Below are positions 8,673-17,277 of a DNA stretch of 64,000 nucleotides, piece after piece. This stretch comes from Pseudomonas sp. 21 (GTDB taxonomy: Bacteria > Pseudomonadota > Gammaproteobacteria > Pseudomonadales > Pseudomonadaceae). The position numbers were made by a program, and so were the translations under genes. The stretch lies in the NCBI RefSeq assembly GCF_000955805.1, contig NZ_JYOA01000008.1, forward strand, positions 170,398 to 234,397. Direction: 5' to 3'. Positions within the stretch are counted from its first letter, which is position 1. Each line of letters starts with the position of its first letter. The notes under the pieces are model-generated. The model searched no databases and was not told where the DNA came from. It was given only the letters and a program-made list of their open reading frames with translations.

Positions 8673-10181
8673 TCACTCGGGCAGGCCCGCCTTGCGGAAG
8701 CCTTCGACGAAGTGCTCGCGCACGGCCACGTCCCGCAGTGGCTCGGTCGCCACCCAGTGACGGATGCTGAAGTCGGGGTTGGTGACCAGGAAGAACGCGG
8801 TTTCCGCGCGGGCTTCGTCCAGCCGCCCCAGCTGCGCGAGGCTGGCGGCGAGGAAACGCCGCGAGCTGCTGCGGTAGGTCTCGTCGCGGCGCAGGGTCTG
8901 GATCGCGCCCTGGTAATCGCGCGCCGCGTACTGCGCCTGGCCCAGCGTCAGGTAGTACCAGCCGGCGGGGAAAGGGTTGAGGCGAAAGGCCCGGCGGATG
9001 TGCTCCAGGCCTTCGTCGATGCGCCCGGCCAACACCGCGACATCGGACCGTGCGGTCCAGGCGTCGGCATCGTTGGGGTCCAGTTCGAGCGCGAGCTGGA
9101 ACTGTGCGTCCGCTTCGGCGTACTGGCGCTCGTAGCTCAGCAGGTAGGCCAGGCTCCAGCGGCAGCCGGCATCGTTGGGGTCGATGGCCACTGCCTCGCG
9201 CGCCTGCGCCAGGGCGGTTTCGCGCTCCAGCGGGGTCGGGCCGCCGCTGTGTATCCAGCCCATCCAGTGGTTCATCGCCAGCCAGCGTCGCGCCTCGGCG
9301 TACTGCGGGTCGAGGGCGATGGCGCGGCTCAGCATCAAGTGTGCTTCCCTCGCGGCCAGCGGCGAATCGTCCATCAGTTGGCGGGCGCGCACGCAGAGTT
9401 CGTAGGCTTCCAGGCTCCGGGGCCGGTTGCGCGGCAGCGGCGTGCGCAGGTGGCCGAGCAGGGCCTGGATGATCTGCCCGGTGAGCTGGTCCTGCAGGTC
9501 GAAGAGGTCTTCCACGCGGCTCTCGAAGCGTTCGGCCCAGACATGTTCGCCGGTGCTGGCGTCCACCAGTTGGGCGTTGATCCGCACGCGCGCGTCGGCG
9601 CGCCGGGCGCTGCCTTCGAGCAGGTAGCGCACGCCGAGTTCGCGGGCGATCTCGCGCACGTCCATGGCCTTGCCCTTGTAGGCGAAGGCCGAGGTGCGGG
9701 CGATGACGAACAGCCCGCCGACCCGCGAAAGCTCGGTGGTCAGGTCTTCGCTGAGGCCGTCGGCAAAGAGCGCCTGCTGCGGGTCGTCGCCGAGGTTGAC
9801 GAAGGGCAGCACGGCTATGGACGGCTCCTCCGGCAGGGCTGGCAGCGCGCGAGGCGCGTCTGCGAGGCGTTGCACGGCAGCGCTGAAGCGGTAGCCGACA
9901 CGGGGCACGGTGGTGATCCACGGGGTGCCGTCCGGCGCGGCGCCGAGCACCTTGCGCAGTTGCGCGATCTGCACCGTGAGGTTGCCTTCCTCGACCACCA
10001 GGCCCGGCCAGGTAGCGTCCATCAGCTCGGCCTTGGTGCGAATCTCGCCCGGCCGCTCCAGCAGCGTCAGCAGCAGGTTGAAGGCACGGAAGCCGATGGC
10101 GATGGGCCGGTCGTCGCGCTTGAGCAGGCCGGCAGGGCCATCGAGTACGAAGGGGCCGAAAGCCAGACGCGATTGCAGCAT
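8673..10181 (-). CDS. Winged-helix DNA-binding protein with TPR domain
   Basis: A 502-residue protein. The start ATG at 10181 (MLQSRLAFG) is preferred because the winged helix-turn-helix (Trans_reg_C, about residues 5-95, ending PRVGYRFSAAV) begins there and an AAGGGGG sequence precedes it. Next comes a segment (VLPFVNLGDDPQQALFADGL, about 120-240) like the TolB/FlgO-like domain found in CadC-like and adenylate-cyclase-linked regulators. After that come tetratricopeptide-like helices to the end. No transmembrane segment is evident, unlike CadC. It is divergent from a DUF1127 gene across about 107 bases, which it probably controls. The signal is unknown. Confidence 0.8.
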   Translation of the reverse strand: MLQSRLAFGPFVLDGPAGLLKRDDRPIAIGFRAFNLLLTLLERPGEIRTKAELMDATWPGLVVEEGNLTVQIAQLRKVLGAAPDGTPWITTVPRVGYRFSAAVQRLADAPRALPALPEEPSIAVLPFVNLGDDPQQALFADGLSEDLTTELSRVGGLFVIARTSAFAYKGKAMDVREIARELGVRYLLEGSARRADARVRINAQLVDASTGEHVWAERFESRVEDLFDLQDQLTGQIIQALLGHLRTPLPRNRPRSLEAYELCVRARQLMDDSPLAAREAHLMLSRAIALDPQYAEARRWLAMNHWMGWIHSGGPTPLERETALAQAREAVAIDPNDAGCRWSLAYLLSYERQYAEADAQFQLALELDPNDADAWTARSDVAVLAGRIDEGLEHIRRAFRLNPFPAGWYYLTLGQAQYAARDYQGAIQTLRRDETYRSSSRRFLAASLAQLGRLDEARAETAFFLVTNPDFSIRHWVATEPLRDVAVREHFVEGFRKAGLPE

Positions 10182-10288
10182 GACGCCCCCTTTGCAAGTT
10201 TTTGGAAGTGTTTGGCGCCGCTTGAGGACGGCGCTGCGGGTGACCGCCATGCTCGGCCCCATGAGGCACGAGTCGAACGGAGGCTGTC

Positions 10289-10504
10289 ATGAACGATACT
10301 CCCCGCCTGCTGCTGTCGGAAGCTTTCCCCCGGTCGTTCAGCCTGCCGGCCTTGGTGCAATTGCTTTCGCTCTGGCAAGGGCGATCCCGGCTGCGCCGCC
10401 AGCTCGCCGACATGGCCAGGGCCAATCCACACCTGATCGAGGATATCGGCCTGACGCGCCGCCAGGTGGCGCAGGAGATCGCCAAGCCGTTCTGGCGTGC
10501 CTGA
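10289..10504 (+). CDS. DUF1127 small protein
   Basis: A 71-residue basic peptide. Its C-terminal part (RRQLADM...LIEDIGLTRRQVAQEIAKPFW) is the DUF1127 signature. Members are short, arginine-rich and stress- or growth-phase-regulated, and a few bind RNA or affect phosphate/C metabolism, so a regulatory role is possible. A GGAGG precedes the ATG at 10289. The position, divergent from the winged-helix/TPR regulator, suggests control by it. The stop is three bases before the convergent GFA gene's stop. Confidence 0.85.
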   Translation: MNDTPRLLLSEAFPRSFSLPALVQLLSLWQGRSRLRRQLADMARANPHLIEDIGLTRRQVAQEIAKPFWRA

Positions 10505-10507
10505 CGC

Positions 10508-10993
10508 TCACGGCGCCAGGCCGAGCCGCTGATGCCACTGGGCGATGGACTCCTGCGGGTAGTCGTCGAATTGCAGGTCGCGCGGCCCGGCCTGCACCTC
10601 GACCCAGCCGGCCTTCGAGCGCAGCAGCAGATGGGTGTGTTCGGGCGGCACCGGCAGCGGTGTGTCGATGGCCGAGGCGAAAGGGTGGATCAGCTCCGGC
10701 CAGCGTGAATCGTAGAGCCACAGCCCGCTGCCGCACTGGCTGCAGAAATGCCGTTCGGCGCCGCTGGTGTGGGTGCGCTGGCCTTCCTCGCGGATCTTCG
10801 CGTGGTAGATGCTGATGTGCTTGCGCCCTCGCACCTTGAGGCTGGCCGCTTCTCCGCCGAGGTTGATCGCATAGCCACCGCCACCCTGGGTCTTGCGGCA
10901 GATCGAGCAGTAGCAGCGCTGATAAGGATAGGGATGGGCGCTATGCAGGCTGAAGTGCACGGCGCCGCAGTGGCAGGAACCTTCGAGCAGCAT
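10508..10993 (-). CDS. GFA-family zinc protein
   Basis: A 161-residue member of the GFA/CENP-V fold with cysteine ligands C7-x-C9, C27-x-C29-x2-C32 and C84-x2-C87. It is longer than the 4761 copy, with a C-terminal extension rich in aromatic and acidic residues. It is likely a cytoplasmic small-molecule adduct enzyme or carrier; the actual chemistry is unknown. It is divergent from the LysR gene at 11124, an arrangement that often marks a regulator and its target, so regulation by that LysR protein is a reasonable guess. Confidence 0.85.
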   Translation of the reverse strand: MLLEGSCHCGAVHFSLHSAHPYPYQRCYCSICRKTQGGGGYAINLGGEAASLKVRGRKHISIYHAKIREEGQRTHTSGAERHFCSQCGSGLWLYDSRWPELIHPFASAIDTPLPVPPEHTHLLLRSKAGWVEVQAGPRDLQFDDYPQESIAQWHQRLGLAP

Positions 10994-11123
10994 GGCGTCT
11001 CTCCATCAGGAATGCCTGAACAGGGACTCGCGGGCGCGCCGGGGATTCCATCGGATCGCACCTGCGGGACTGGCCCTGCCCTGTGCAGTAGACTAGCCGC
11101 CCGCCCAGCGCCGGACTCTGCCC

Positions 11124-12026
11124 ATGCTCAGGAATTTCACCGACCTGGATCTGCGCCTGCTGCGTATCTTCGCCTCCGTGGTGAAGTGCGGCGGCTTCAC
11201 GGCGGCGCAGGCCGAGCTGAACATGAGCCAGTCGAACATCAGCATGCACATCGGCAGCCTGGAAAAGCGCCTGGGCTATCGGTTGTGCGAGCGCGGCAAG
11301 GGCGGCTTCCGCCTGACGGCGAAAGGGCAGCGGATTCTCGAAGCGTCCCAGGCGATGTTCGACGCCATCGGCCTGTTCCGCGACCAGGCCCAGGCGCTCT
11401 CCGGCCAACTGGTCGGTGAGCTGTACCTGGGGTTGGCGGACAACGTCACGACCCTGCCGCAGGCACGCTTCGACGAGACCCTGGCGGCCTTCCACAGCCG
11501 CGAGCAGGACGTGCAGCTGAACCTCTACGTGAACTCGCCGACCGAGCTGGAACTCGCGGTGATCGACGGCCAGCTGGACCTGGCGATCTCCTACTTCAGC
11601 CGCACGCGGCCAACCCTGGATTACCTGCCGCTGTACACCGAGGAGATCGGCGTGTTCTGTGGCGAGCGGCACCCACTGTTCAGCGCGCGCAAGCCAACGC
11701 TGAAGCAGATCGCCGATTACAACTGGGTGCGCCATGGCTTCCTGCCGGCGGACCAGGAACTGCCGTTCCGCCCCGAACGCAGCAGCGCCACCGCGCACCA
11801 CATGGAGGCGGTGGCGCATTCGGTGCTGGCCGGCACGCACCTGGGCTACCTGCCGACCCACTACGCGAATATCTGGGTCGAGCGCGGGCGGATGAAGCCG
11901 CTGCTACCGGAAAGGCTCTGCTACGAGGTGACCCACAGCATGATCACCTACGCCGGGCGGCCCCGCAGCGAGGCCGCCCGTGCCTTCATCGAGGACCTGT
12001 TGAGCGTGCACGGCCTGTCGGCTTAG
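11124..12026 (+). CDS. LysR-family transcriptional regulator
   Basis: A 300-residue LysR regulator. The N-terminal winged helix (about residues 6-65: LRIFASVVKCGGFTAAQAELNMSQSNISMHI...LGYRLCERGKGGFRLTAKG) is standard. The rest is the periplasmic-binding-protein-like effector domain. It is divergent from the GFA gene (10993). Its last 41 bases overlap, tail to tail, the membrane-protein gene of the adjacent lower-GC islet, a sign that the islet was inserted right at the end of this gene. The effector is unknown. Confidence 0.9.
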   Translation: MLRNFTDLDLRLLRIFASVVKCGGFTAAQAELNMSQSNISMHIGSLEKRLGYRLCERGKGGFRLTAKGQRILEASQAMFDAIGLFRDQAQALSGQLVGELYLGLADNVTTLPQARFDETLAAFHSREQDVQLNLYVNSPTELELAVIDGQLDLAISYFSRTRPTLDYLPLYTEEIGVFCGERHPLFSARKPTLKQIADYNWVRHGFLPADQELPFRPERSSATAHHMEAVAHSVLAGTHLGYLPTHYANIWVERGRMKPLLPERLCYEVTHSMITYAGRPRSEAARAFIEDLLSVHGLSA

Positions 12027-12636
12027 GCCATGATTCGCTTATTTCGTCCGATGCGTCTTTTTTGGGAAATGGAAGGCGGGGTCGCTCATCTTTCTGTTCG
12101 TCGGCCCGTTTCGACAGATTGTCCAGCATGTGAGGGACGAGACGCTCGAAGAAGCCCGCGATGAAAGACCAAACCAGCAACTTCGCAAAAGCAGGCGGGG
12201 AGTAGACGATGGTGTAGAAAGGGTCCCAGCTTGGAAAGATGGAGCCGGCTATCAGATTGCCCATGAAAATCAGCGAAAGCACCAGCGCAAAAACAGCGCC
12301 AATGGTTTGCACCGATATCAGTTCGTGCACCGTTACGACGGGAAGCAAGGCCTCGCCGTTGCGTACTCTGGAAATCAGGCTGATTGCCGAGCCCAGTGCT
12401 CCAAAGCATAAGACTGCACTGAATAACGCCAGCCGGACGATGACTACATAGGTCGTTTCCGACAGCCATCCCGGGATGGTCTTTTCTCCCTGCGGGCCGC
12501 TGCTCAATGCTTGTATCAGCAGGAAGATAATGAATGGTAGTGAGATTAACAGGCAGTATCCCAGGGCAACTGATATGAAAGGTGCGGTATTTCCGTTGCC
12601 TAGAATGGATGATGGACTGGCTTCGTTGTTAGTCAT
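11986..12636 (-). CDS. Four-helix membrane protein paired with DUF2272
   Basis: A 216-residue integral membrane protein of unknown function. The ATG at 12636 (MTNNEAS) has GGGAG upstream. Hydrophobic segments lie roughly at residues 20-45, 62-88, 100-130 and 150-170, followed by a charged cytosolic tail (LSKRADEQKDERPRLPFPKK). The last helix carries FIAGFFERLVPHMLDNL; similar GFxERxVP motifs occur in membrane proteins of uncertain role. It lies 32 bases downstream of the DUF2272 gene on the same strand, so the two are very likely co-transcribed. It may be an immunity or anchoring partner. Base composition is less GC-rich than the flanks, suggesting acquisition. Confidence 0.7.
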   Translation of the reverse strand: MTNNEASPSSILGNGNTAPFISVALGYCLLISLPFIIFLLIQALSSGPQGEKTIPGWLSETTYVVIVRLALFSAVLCFGALGSAISLISRVRNGEALLPVVTVHELISVQTIGAVFALVLSLIFMGNLIAGSIFPSWDPFYTIVYSPPAFAKLLVWSFIAGFFERLVPHMLDNLSKRADEQKDERPRLPFPKKDASDEISESWPKPTGRARSTGPR

Positions 12637-12668
12637 GGCTGATCTCCCTGTCGAAAACCCGGTCGCTG

Positions 12669-13352
12669 TTACTGAATGTTGTTCCTGATGTGCACGAGCC
12701 ATTCAGCAGGGTTCGCAACCAGCCCCTCGGGAGTGAGCTTCACTTCGACCTTGCCCACCGATTGGCCGACGTTGCCACCGATAACGAATGCCTTGCCCTC
12801 GCCAGCGTCGACCTCGACGACGACATCCGAATGGCTTTCAAACCAGCCAACATCGAGCACGTTGTCATAGGCAATTCCAGTGGTTCTCGACTTGCCCAGC
12901 AGATCGCCGGGTTTCAAGGGGAGTTCCGCGGGACGGTAGCCAACCAGATTTGCAGAGAGCTTGTTGCTTTTTCTGTTCTTGATGGAGCTGTATATCCAGC
13001 GGTAGTGCCCTGGCGAGTAAGGAAAGGACGCACCGGCACCGGCCATTTGCATGCAATAGGAAATAAAAGCCGCCGACCAGGCAATGTCGATGGTTCCGTC
13101 AAGCCTGCCCTTGTCCTTTGCATAGGTCTTGACCAGGTTCTTGTAATCCTTGCTCTCCACTGCCAGCCAGTAATCGGCGATCCGGCTGGAATAGGGCTCG
13201 AAAGTTTCCTTTCTCGGGTTGAGCTTTCCGCCGGTTGACTTCTCTGTGGTCGTGGATTTGTCCGGGGCTATGTATTTATCTTTGCGGCCGGTGTCCTTTC
13301 CGAATCTTTCCCATTCAGAAGTTGTACGTTCCAGTAATTCTTCTGTGAACAT
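12669..13352 (-). CDS. DUF2272 putative cysteine peptidase
   Basis: A 227-residue protein. After a charged, low-complexity N-terminus (residues 1-50) comes a DUF2272-like domain (about 55-215) with WSAAFISYC (ending at Cys100), FPYSPGHYRWI (His116), GDLLG, SHSDVVVEV (His174) and IGGNVGQSV. This layout resembles papain/NlpC-P60-type peptidoglycan hydrolases, so a cell-wall amidase or endopeptidase is plausible but unproven. There is no signal peptide, so export would need a dedicated machine, phage lysis or cell death. An AGGAAA precedes the ATG. The next gene encodes a membrane protein. An effector-immunity or lysis pair fits the arrangement; a housekeeping role does not stand out. Confidence 0.7.
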   Translation of the reverse strand: MFTEELLERTTSEWERFGKDTGRKDKYIAPDKSTTTEKSTGGKLNPRKETFEPYSSRIADYWLAVESKDYKNLVKTYAKDKGRLDGTIDIAWSAAFISYCMQMAGAGASFPYSPGHYRWIYSSIKNRKSNKLSANLVGYRPAELPLKPGDLLGKSRTTGIAYDNVLDVGWFESHSDVVVEVDAGEGKAFVIGGNVGQSVGKVEVKLTPEGLVANPAEWLVHIRNNIQ

Positions 13353-13563
13353 GCTGGTTTCCTGACGTTGTTTTCATGACAGGGCCGATTGCGTCTTCTG
13401 GCTGTTGTGCGGTTACTTCCGAGGGACCGGTTTGTAATTTAATCGAGTCATTCGGAGTGGGTCCTGCAATTTGGATATCGTCATTATTTCCATTGGCGAG
13501 CATGGCGCCTGGGGCGACGCGACCGCGCGGTTCCGGCGACGAGCAGGCTTCACTGCTCATCAT
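13315..13563 (-). CDS. Possible small ORF overlapping the DUF2272 start
   Basis: An 82-codon frame whose lower half (from about residue 21, MLANGNNDDIQIAGPTPND) is rich in Asn, Asp and Gln and does not look like an antisense shadow. It ends 38 bases inside the DUF2272 gene in another frame, so it would be translationally coupled. Neither ATG (13563, 13503) has a good ribosome-binding site, and no family is recognised. It could be a degraded gene end or a leader ORF of the islet. Confidence 0.25.
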   Translation of the reverse strand: MMSSEACSSPEPRGRVAPGAMLANGNNDDIQIAGPTPNDSIKLQTGPSEVTAQQPEDAIGPVMKTTSGNQHVHRRITGTYNF

Positions 13564-13622
13564 CCGGAGCCCGAGCGCAGTGCGTCGGTTATCTTCCGCC
13601 GTCGTCGATCCAGCGTGGAGGG

Positions 13623-14804
13623 TTACGCAAGCCGCCCGGCTACCGCATTGAGATAAATGCGCGAGTAGTCCTCGGCCAGCAGCGGCAGGGCGTTGGTCTC
13701 GGAGGATGAAATGTCTGCGACTGCCTGCTCGCCGACCCACTGGGCGTCCTCGCCGTCCAGGCCCAGTTCCTTGAGCGTGTGGGGAATGCCCACCGCCGAA
13801 CGCAGCTCCAGCACCCAGCCAAGCAGACCGTCGAAGCTCGCTTCCGGCAGCTCCAGGTAACGCGCCAGGCGCGTGGCGTCGGCTTCGATGGCGGTGCGGT
13901 TGGCCACCAGCAGGTAAGGCAGCAGCACCGCGTTGAGCAGGCCGTGGTGCTTGTGATGCCTGGCGCCCAGCGGGTGGGCCAGCGCGTGCACGCCGCCCAG
14001 CCCCTTCTGGAACGCCACGGCGGCGCTGGCGGAGGCCACCAGCATGCCCTCGCGGGCGGCGAGGTTGGTGCCGTTGTGCACGGCGCGCTGCAGGTGCTCC
14101 TTGACCAGGCGCACGCCTTCGACGGCGACGCCGGCCGACATGGGGTGATAGAGCGGCGAGAACAGCGACTCCAGGTGGTGGGTCAGGGCGTCCATGCCGG
14201 TGGCGGCGGTGAGCGACTTCGGCAGGCCGACGGTCAGCACCGGGTCGAGGATCACCGAGTGGGCCAGCAACTCGCGATGGCCGACGACGATCTTGATGCC
14301 GCGCGCCGTATCGGTCAGCACCGCCTCGCGGCCCAGCTCGGAACCGGTGCCGGCGGTGGTGGGAATGGCGATCAGTGGTGGCAGGTCGAGGGCGGGATGG
14401 TCGCCCAGGGTCGGGTAACGCTCGATCAGCTGCGACCATTCGAAGTTGCGCAGGCCGTTCGCATCACGGCTGAGCAGGGCAATGCCCTTCGCCGCGTCCA
14501 GCGCGCTGCCGCCGCCCAGGGCGATCAGCGAGTCGTGATCGCCTTCGGCCAGGGCCAGGGCGCCGGCGGTGACTTCCTCCAGCGCGGGGTTGCTGGAAAA
14601 ACCGTGGAACAGCGCGTAGTCGATGCCGGCGGCCTCCAGGCGGTTGCGCACTTCGTGCAGCGGCGGCAATTCGAGCATGCCGGGGTCGGTCACCAGCAGC
14701 GGCTTGCGCATGCCGGCGAGGCGACAGCGCTCGGCCAACTGGTCGAGGGCGCCGACGCCGCAGAGGATTTCCGTGGGGTAGTTCCAGTAGTTCAGGGTGG
14801 ACAT
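13623..14804 (-). CDS. Iron-containing alcohol dehydrogenase
   Basis: A 393-residue group III (FucO-like) alcohol dehydrogenase. The nucleotide-binding GGGSALDAAKGIA is at residues 97-109 and TTAGTGSE follows near 150. The metal ligands Asp205, His209, His273 and His287 have the exact family spacing (4, 64 and 14 residues). It should interconvert an alcohol and an aldehyde with NAD(P)H in the cytoplasm. It lies 119 bases downstream of an APC amino-acid permease on the same strand, with a hairpin between them. A link to amine or amino-alcohol use is possible; the substrate is not predictable. Confidence 0.85.
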   Translation of the reverse strand: MSTLNYWNYPTEILCGVGALDQLAERCRLAGMRKPLLVTDPGMLELPPLHEVRNRLEAAGIDYALFHGFSSNPALEEVTAGALALAEGDHDSLIALGGGSALDAAKGIALLSRDANGLRNFEWSQLIERYPTLGDHPALDLPPLIAIPTTAGTGSELGREAVLTDTARGIKIVVGHRELLAHSVILDPVLTVGLPKSLTAATGMDALTHHLESLFSPLYHPMSAGVAVEGVRLVKEHLQRAVHNGTNLAAREGMLVASASAAVAFQKGLGGVHALAHPLGARHHKHHGLLNAVLLPYLLVANRTAIEADATRLARYLELPEASFDGLLGWVLELRSAVGIPHTLKELGLDGEDAQWVGEQAVADISSSETNALPLLAEDYSRIYLNAVAGRLA

Positions 14805-14881
14805 GAAAAACTCCGGATTTCAGGCATGACCTGCCCGTGCCGGCTCTTCATGAAGCCAGCGGTGGGAAGGAGGGAAAGGCG

Positions 14882-14903
14882 GGCGCCGGTCTGGACCGGC
14901 GCC
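14882..14903 (-). terminator. Hairpin between the APC permease and ADH genes
   Basis: A perfect 9-bp stem (GGCGCCGGT / ACCGGCGCC) with a 4-base loop, 20 bases past the permease stop. It is followed on the minus strand by a pyrimidine-rich stretch rather than a clean T run, so it may attenuate rather than fully stop transcription into the dehydrogenase gene. Confidence 0.45.
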
Positions 14904-14923
14904 GCTGATTCAGCCGAGCTGGA

Positions 14924-16423
14924 TCAGCCGACCGCGCGGCCGGCGAAGCTCAGGCTGGTGGCGATGCGGCGGTGCGGCTTGGCGATGAACAGGTAGGCCA
15001 GGCCGAACAGGGCGAGGGCGGAGAACACCACGACCACGGCCCAGACCTGGAACCAGGGCGCGCCGGGCGGAGCGAGCATCTCCCGCGGCCAGGCCACGTT
15101 GATTGCCTCGAACACCAGCCAGACCACGGCGATGACGTTGACCAGCAAGCCCTTGCGGCCGAGCTTCAGCGCGCCCTTGTCCGGGTCCCAGCGGCCGGTC
15201 AGGCGGGCGTACAGCGCGCTGGCGGCGACGATCAGGAAGACGAAGAAGAAGCCGCCGCTGCCGAAGGCGATCAGTGTGCCGACCGCCGTGGCGTTCAGCC
15301 CCAGCGCCAGGCCGAGGCTGGCCAGCAGGGTGCTGCAGACCATCGCCGCCATCGGCACCTTGCGCTTGTCGACGCGGCGCAGCAGGGCGGAGCCGGGAAG
15401 GATTTCATCGCGGGCCATGCCGAAGATGGCGCGGCCGATGTAGGTCTGCACCGAGACCACGCAGGCGACGAAGGCGACCAGCACGATGGCCACGAACGGC
15501 TGCTCGGCCCAGGCGCCAAAGGCGTCCACCACGGCGGGTGTCACCGGGTCGATGATCTGCCCGCTGACCACGGCGGCCGGGTCCTTGTACGACAGGGTGA
15601 CGGCGAAGGCGGTGAGCATCACGGTCAGCCCCACCACCAGCATCGAACGCAGGATGGCGCGCGGCGTGGAGACGCGGGCGTCGGTGGTTTCCTCGGAAAT
15701 CTGCGAGCAGGCATCGAAGCCGAGGAAGGCCCAGCCGCCCACGGCCAGCGCGGTCAGGAAGCCGCTCCAGTAGGTACCGCCGGAGACTTCCAGGGCATTG
15801 AGGCTGCTGAACAGCAGCTCGAAGGAGTGGTTGCGGAAGAACAGCAGCAACAGCACGCCGATGCCGATGGAGGCGATGGCTTCGGCGAAGATGCCGGCGT
15901 TGACGAAGTACTTCAGCGGGTTGATGCCCAGCAGGTTCACTCCCAGCCCCAGGGCCAGCAGCGCGGCGCCGCAGAGTACCTGGGCGTTGGCCGATGGCGG
16001 TTCGCCGATGACCAGCAGGCCGAGCCAGAAGCCGCCCAGGTAGGCAACCGTGGTCAGCGAGGCGAGGGCGGAGGCGAGGTAGAGGAAGCCGGTGAACCAG
16101 GCCGCGCGGTCGCCGATCAGCCGGCGCACCCACTGGTAGCAGCCGCCGGCCAGGGGGAACTGCGAAGACAGCTCGGCGTACACCAGCGCCACGGTCAATT
16201 GCAGCAGCAGGCACAGGGGCACGATCCACACCCAGGACGGCCCGACGCTCATGGCGCCCAGGGACATCACCGAGTAGATGCCGACGACCGGGGAAATGGT
16301 GGCAAAGCCGACGGAGAACGACGACCACAGGTTCAGGCCGCGGTCCAGTTCCTGACGGTAGCCGTGGCTGGCGAGCAGGCTTTCGTCGCCATTGGCGGCG
16401 GTGGAACTGCGAAGGTCAGACAT
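14924..16423 (-). CDS. APC-family amino acid permease
   Basis: A 499-residue inner-membrane transporter with about 12 hydrophobic segments. The start ATG 16423 (MSDLRSST) has GGAGG seven bases upstream. The family signature region is clear: GLNLWSSFSVGFATISPVVGIYS in helix 1 and AELSSQFPLAGGCYQWVRRLIG after helix 3. It resembles the GABA/amine permease branch of the APC superfamily, which brings in amino acids or polyamines with protons. It precedes the iron alcohol dehydrogenase, giving an uptake-plus-oxidation pair. The substrate is uncertain. Confidence 0.85.
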   Translation of the reverse strand: MSDLRSSTAANGDESLLASHGYRQELDRGLNLWSSFSVGFATISPVVGIYSVMSLGAMSVGPSWVWIVPLCLLLQLTVALVYAELSSQFPLAGGCYQWVRRLIGDRAAWFTGFLYLASALASLTTVAYLGGFWLGLLVIGEPPSANAQVLCGAALLALGLGVNLLGINPLKYFVNAGIFAEAIASIGIGVLLLLFFRNHSFELLFSSLNALEVSGGTYWSGFLTALAVGGWAFLGFDACSQISEETTDARVSTPRAILRSMLVVGLTVMLTAFAVTLSYKDPAAVVSGQIIDPVTPAVVDAFGAWAEQPFVAIVLVAFVACVVSVQTYIGRAIFGMARDEILPGSALLRRVDKRKVPMAAMVCSTLLASLGLALGLNATAVGTLIAFGSGGFFFVFLIVAASALYARLTGRWDPDKGALKLGRKGLLVNVIAVVWLVFEAINVAWPREMLAPPGAPWFQVWAVVVVFSALALFGLAYLFIAKPHRRIATSLSFAGRAVG

Positions 16424-16776
16424 GCCGGCCTCCGGTGTACAGGGAAAGGGGGATTCACGGCCAGGCATGACGGGGCGCATGGGAGATCCTCGGGGCAGTT
16501 GGAGTTGTTATCGAGAACCCGCGTCTCTAGAGGACGGCTGAGTAACTGGCGCTGTCAGTGCAGCGCGTGGCCAGAGTAGGGCGCTGCCGCATCAGGAAAA
16601 ATTCATATTTGATTGGGCTGACATCAAGCCGGGCTGATGTTTGTGAGGTAAGTGCCGGAATGATGCCAGGGCAGGCAGGGGATTGCCCGTGCAGGATCGG
16701 GCGTCGAGGGATCAGGTTGGGCGGGTGGGCAAGGCGGGAACCGGGAGCGACAGCGCGCTCCCGGTGTGCAGCGGTA
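16424..16776. other. Intergenic region upstream of the APC permease
   Basis: 353 bases with no convincing gene. It holds the permease promoter region and a small inverted repeat at 16621-16640 (ACATCA, 8 bases, TGATGT), a possible operator. At its left end, a 10-bp hairpin at 16740-16765 lies after the next gene. Confidence 0.5.
16740..16765 (-). terminator. Hairpin after the small secreted protein gene
   Basis: A perfect 10-bp stem (ACCGGGAGCG / CGCTCCCGGT) begins 12 bases after the stop at 16777. There is no T tract, so its termination strength is doubtful. Confidence 0.4.
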
Positions 16777-16992
16777 TCAGCAGTGCTTGTCCTGCCCGGC
16801 CTTTTTCTCGGCATCCGGCTGGGCGTTCTGTGCGGTCTGCTGCTCGGCATCGGCCTTGTCGCGAGTGGCCTGCATGGCCTGGTAGTTGGCTGCGGTCAGG
16901 CGGTTGGTCATCAGGGCGGATTCTTCGGCCATGGAAGCCTGGCTGGCGAGCAGGGCGGCGAGGGACAGGACACTGGCAGTGAGCAGTTTCAT
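16777..16992 (-). CDS. Small secreted protein of unknown function
   Basis: A 71-residue protein. The start at ATG 16992 gives a typical signal peptide (MKLLTASVLSLAALLASQASMA, cleavage near residue 22). The mature part of about 49 residues is helical, rich in Ala, Gln and Lys, and ends KKAGQDKHC with a single cysteine. It should be periplasmic or exported. Small heptad-like Ala/Gln-rich periplasmic peptides are common in Pseudomonas and mostly uncharacterised. No operon partner is visible. The function is unknown. Confidence 0.65.
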   Translation of the reverse strand: MKLLTASVLSLAALLASQASMAEESALMTNRLTAANYQAMQATRDKADAEQQTAQNAQPDAEKKAGQDKHC

Positions 16993-17277
16993 GAGGGAAT
17001 TCTCGGGTAGTGGACTTCTGATGGGTGTTGCTCGCGAGTGGCCATAGTCTACTGACCGGTCACCGGACGAACCCATGAGGAAAACTGCTGGGAATGATCG
17101 AATCGCTGATCGCAAGCCTTCCGAATCGATCCTCGCCGAATGGAAGATCAGCCTGCAGCCGTTGCCGTTTCGGGGCTCAGGGAAAGTAGCCAGCTGCTCA
17201 TGGCTGATCGAAAAACGATCGACCCTGAAGCCGGGCTAATGAATCCATGCAAGGCGCCTAACGAGTGGGCGAGGGCC

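Noticed and set aside
16527-16850. Minus-strand 107-codon frame before the APC permease
   Set aside because: Composition is Arg/Pro/Ser-rich as in non-coding GC-rich DNA, it overlaps the small secreted protein gene out of frame, and it has no ribosome-binding site.
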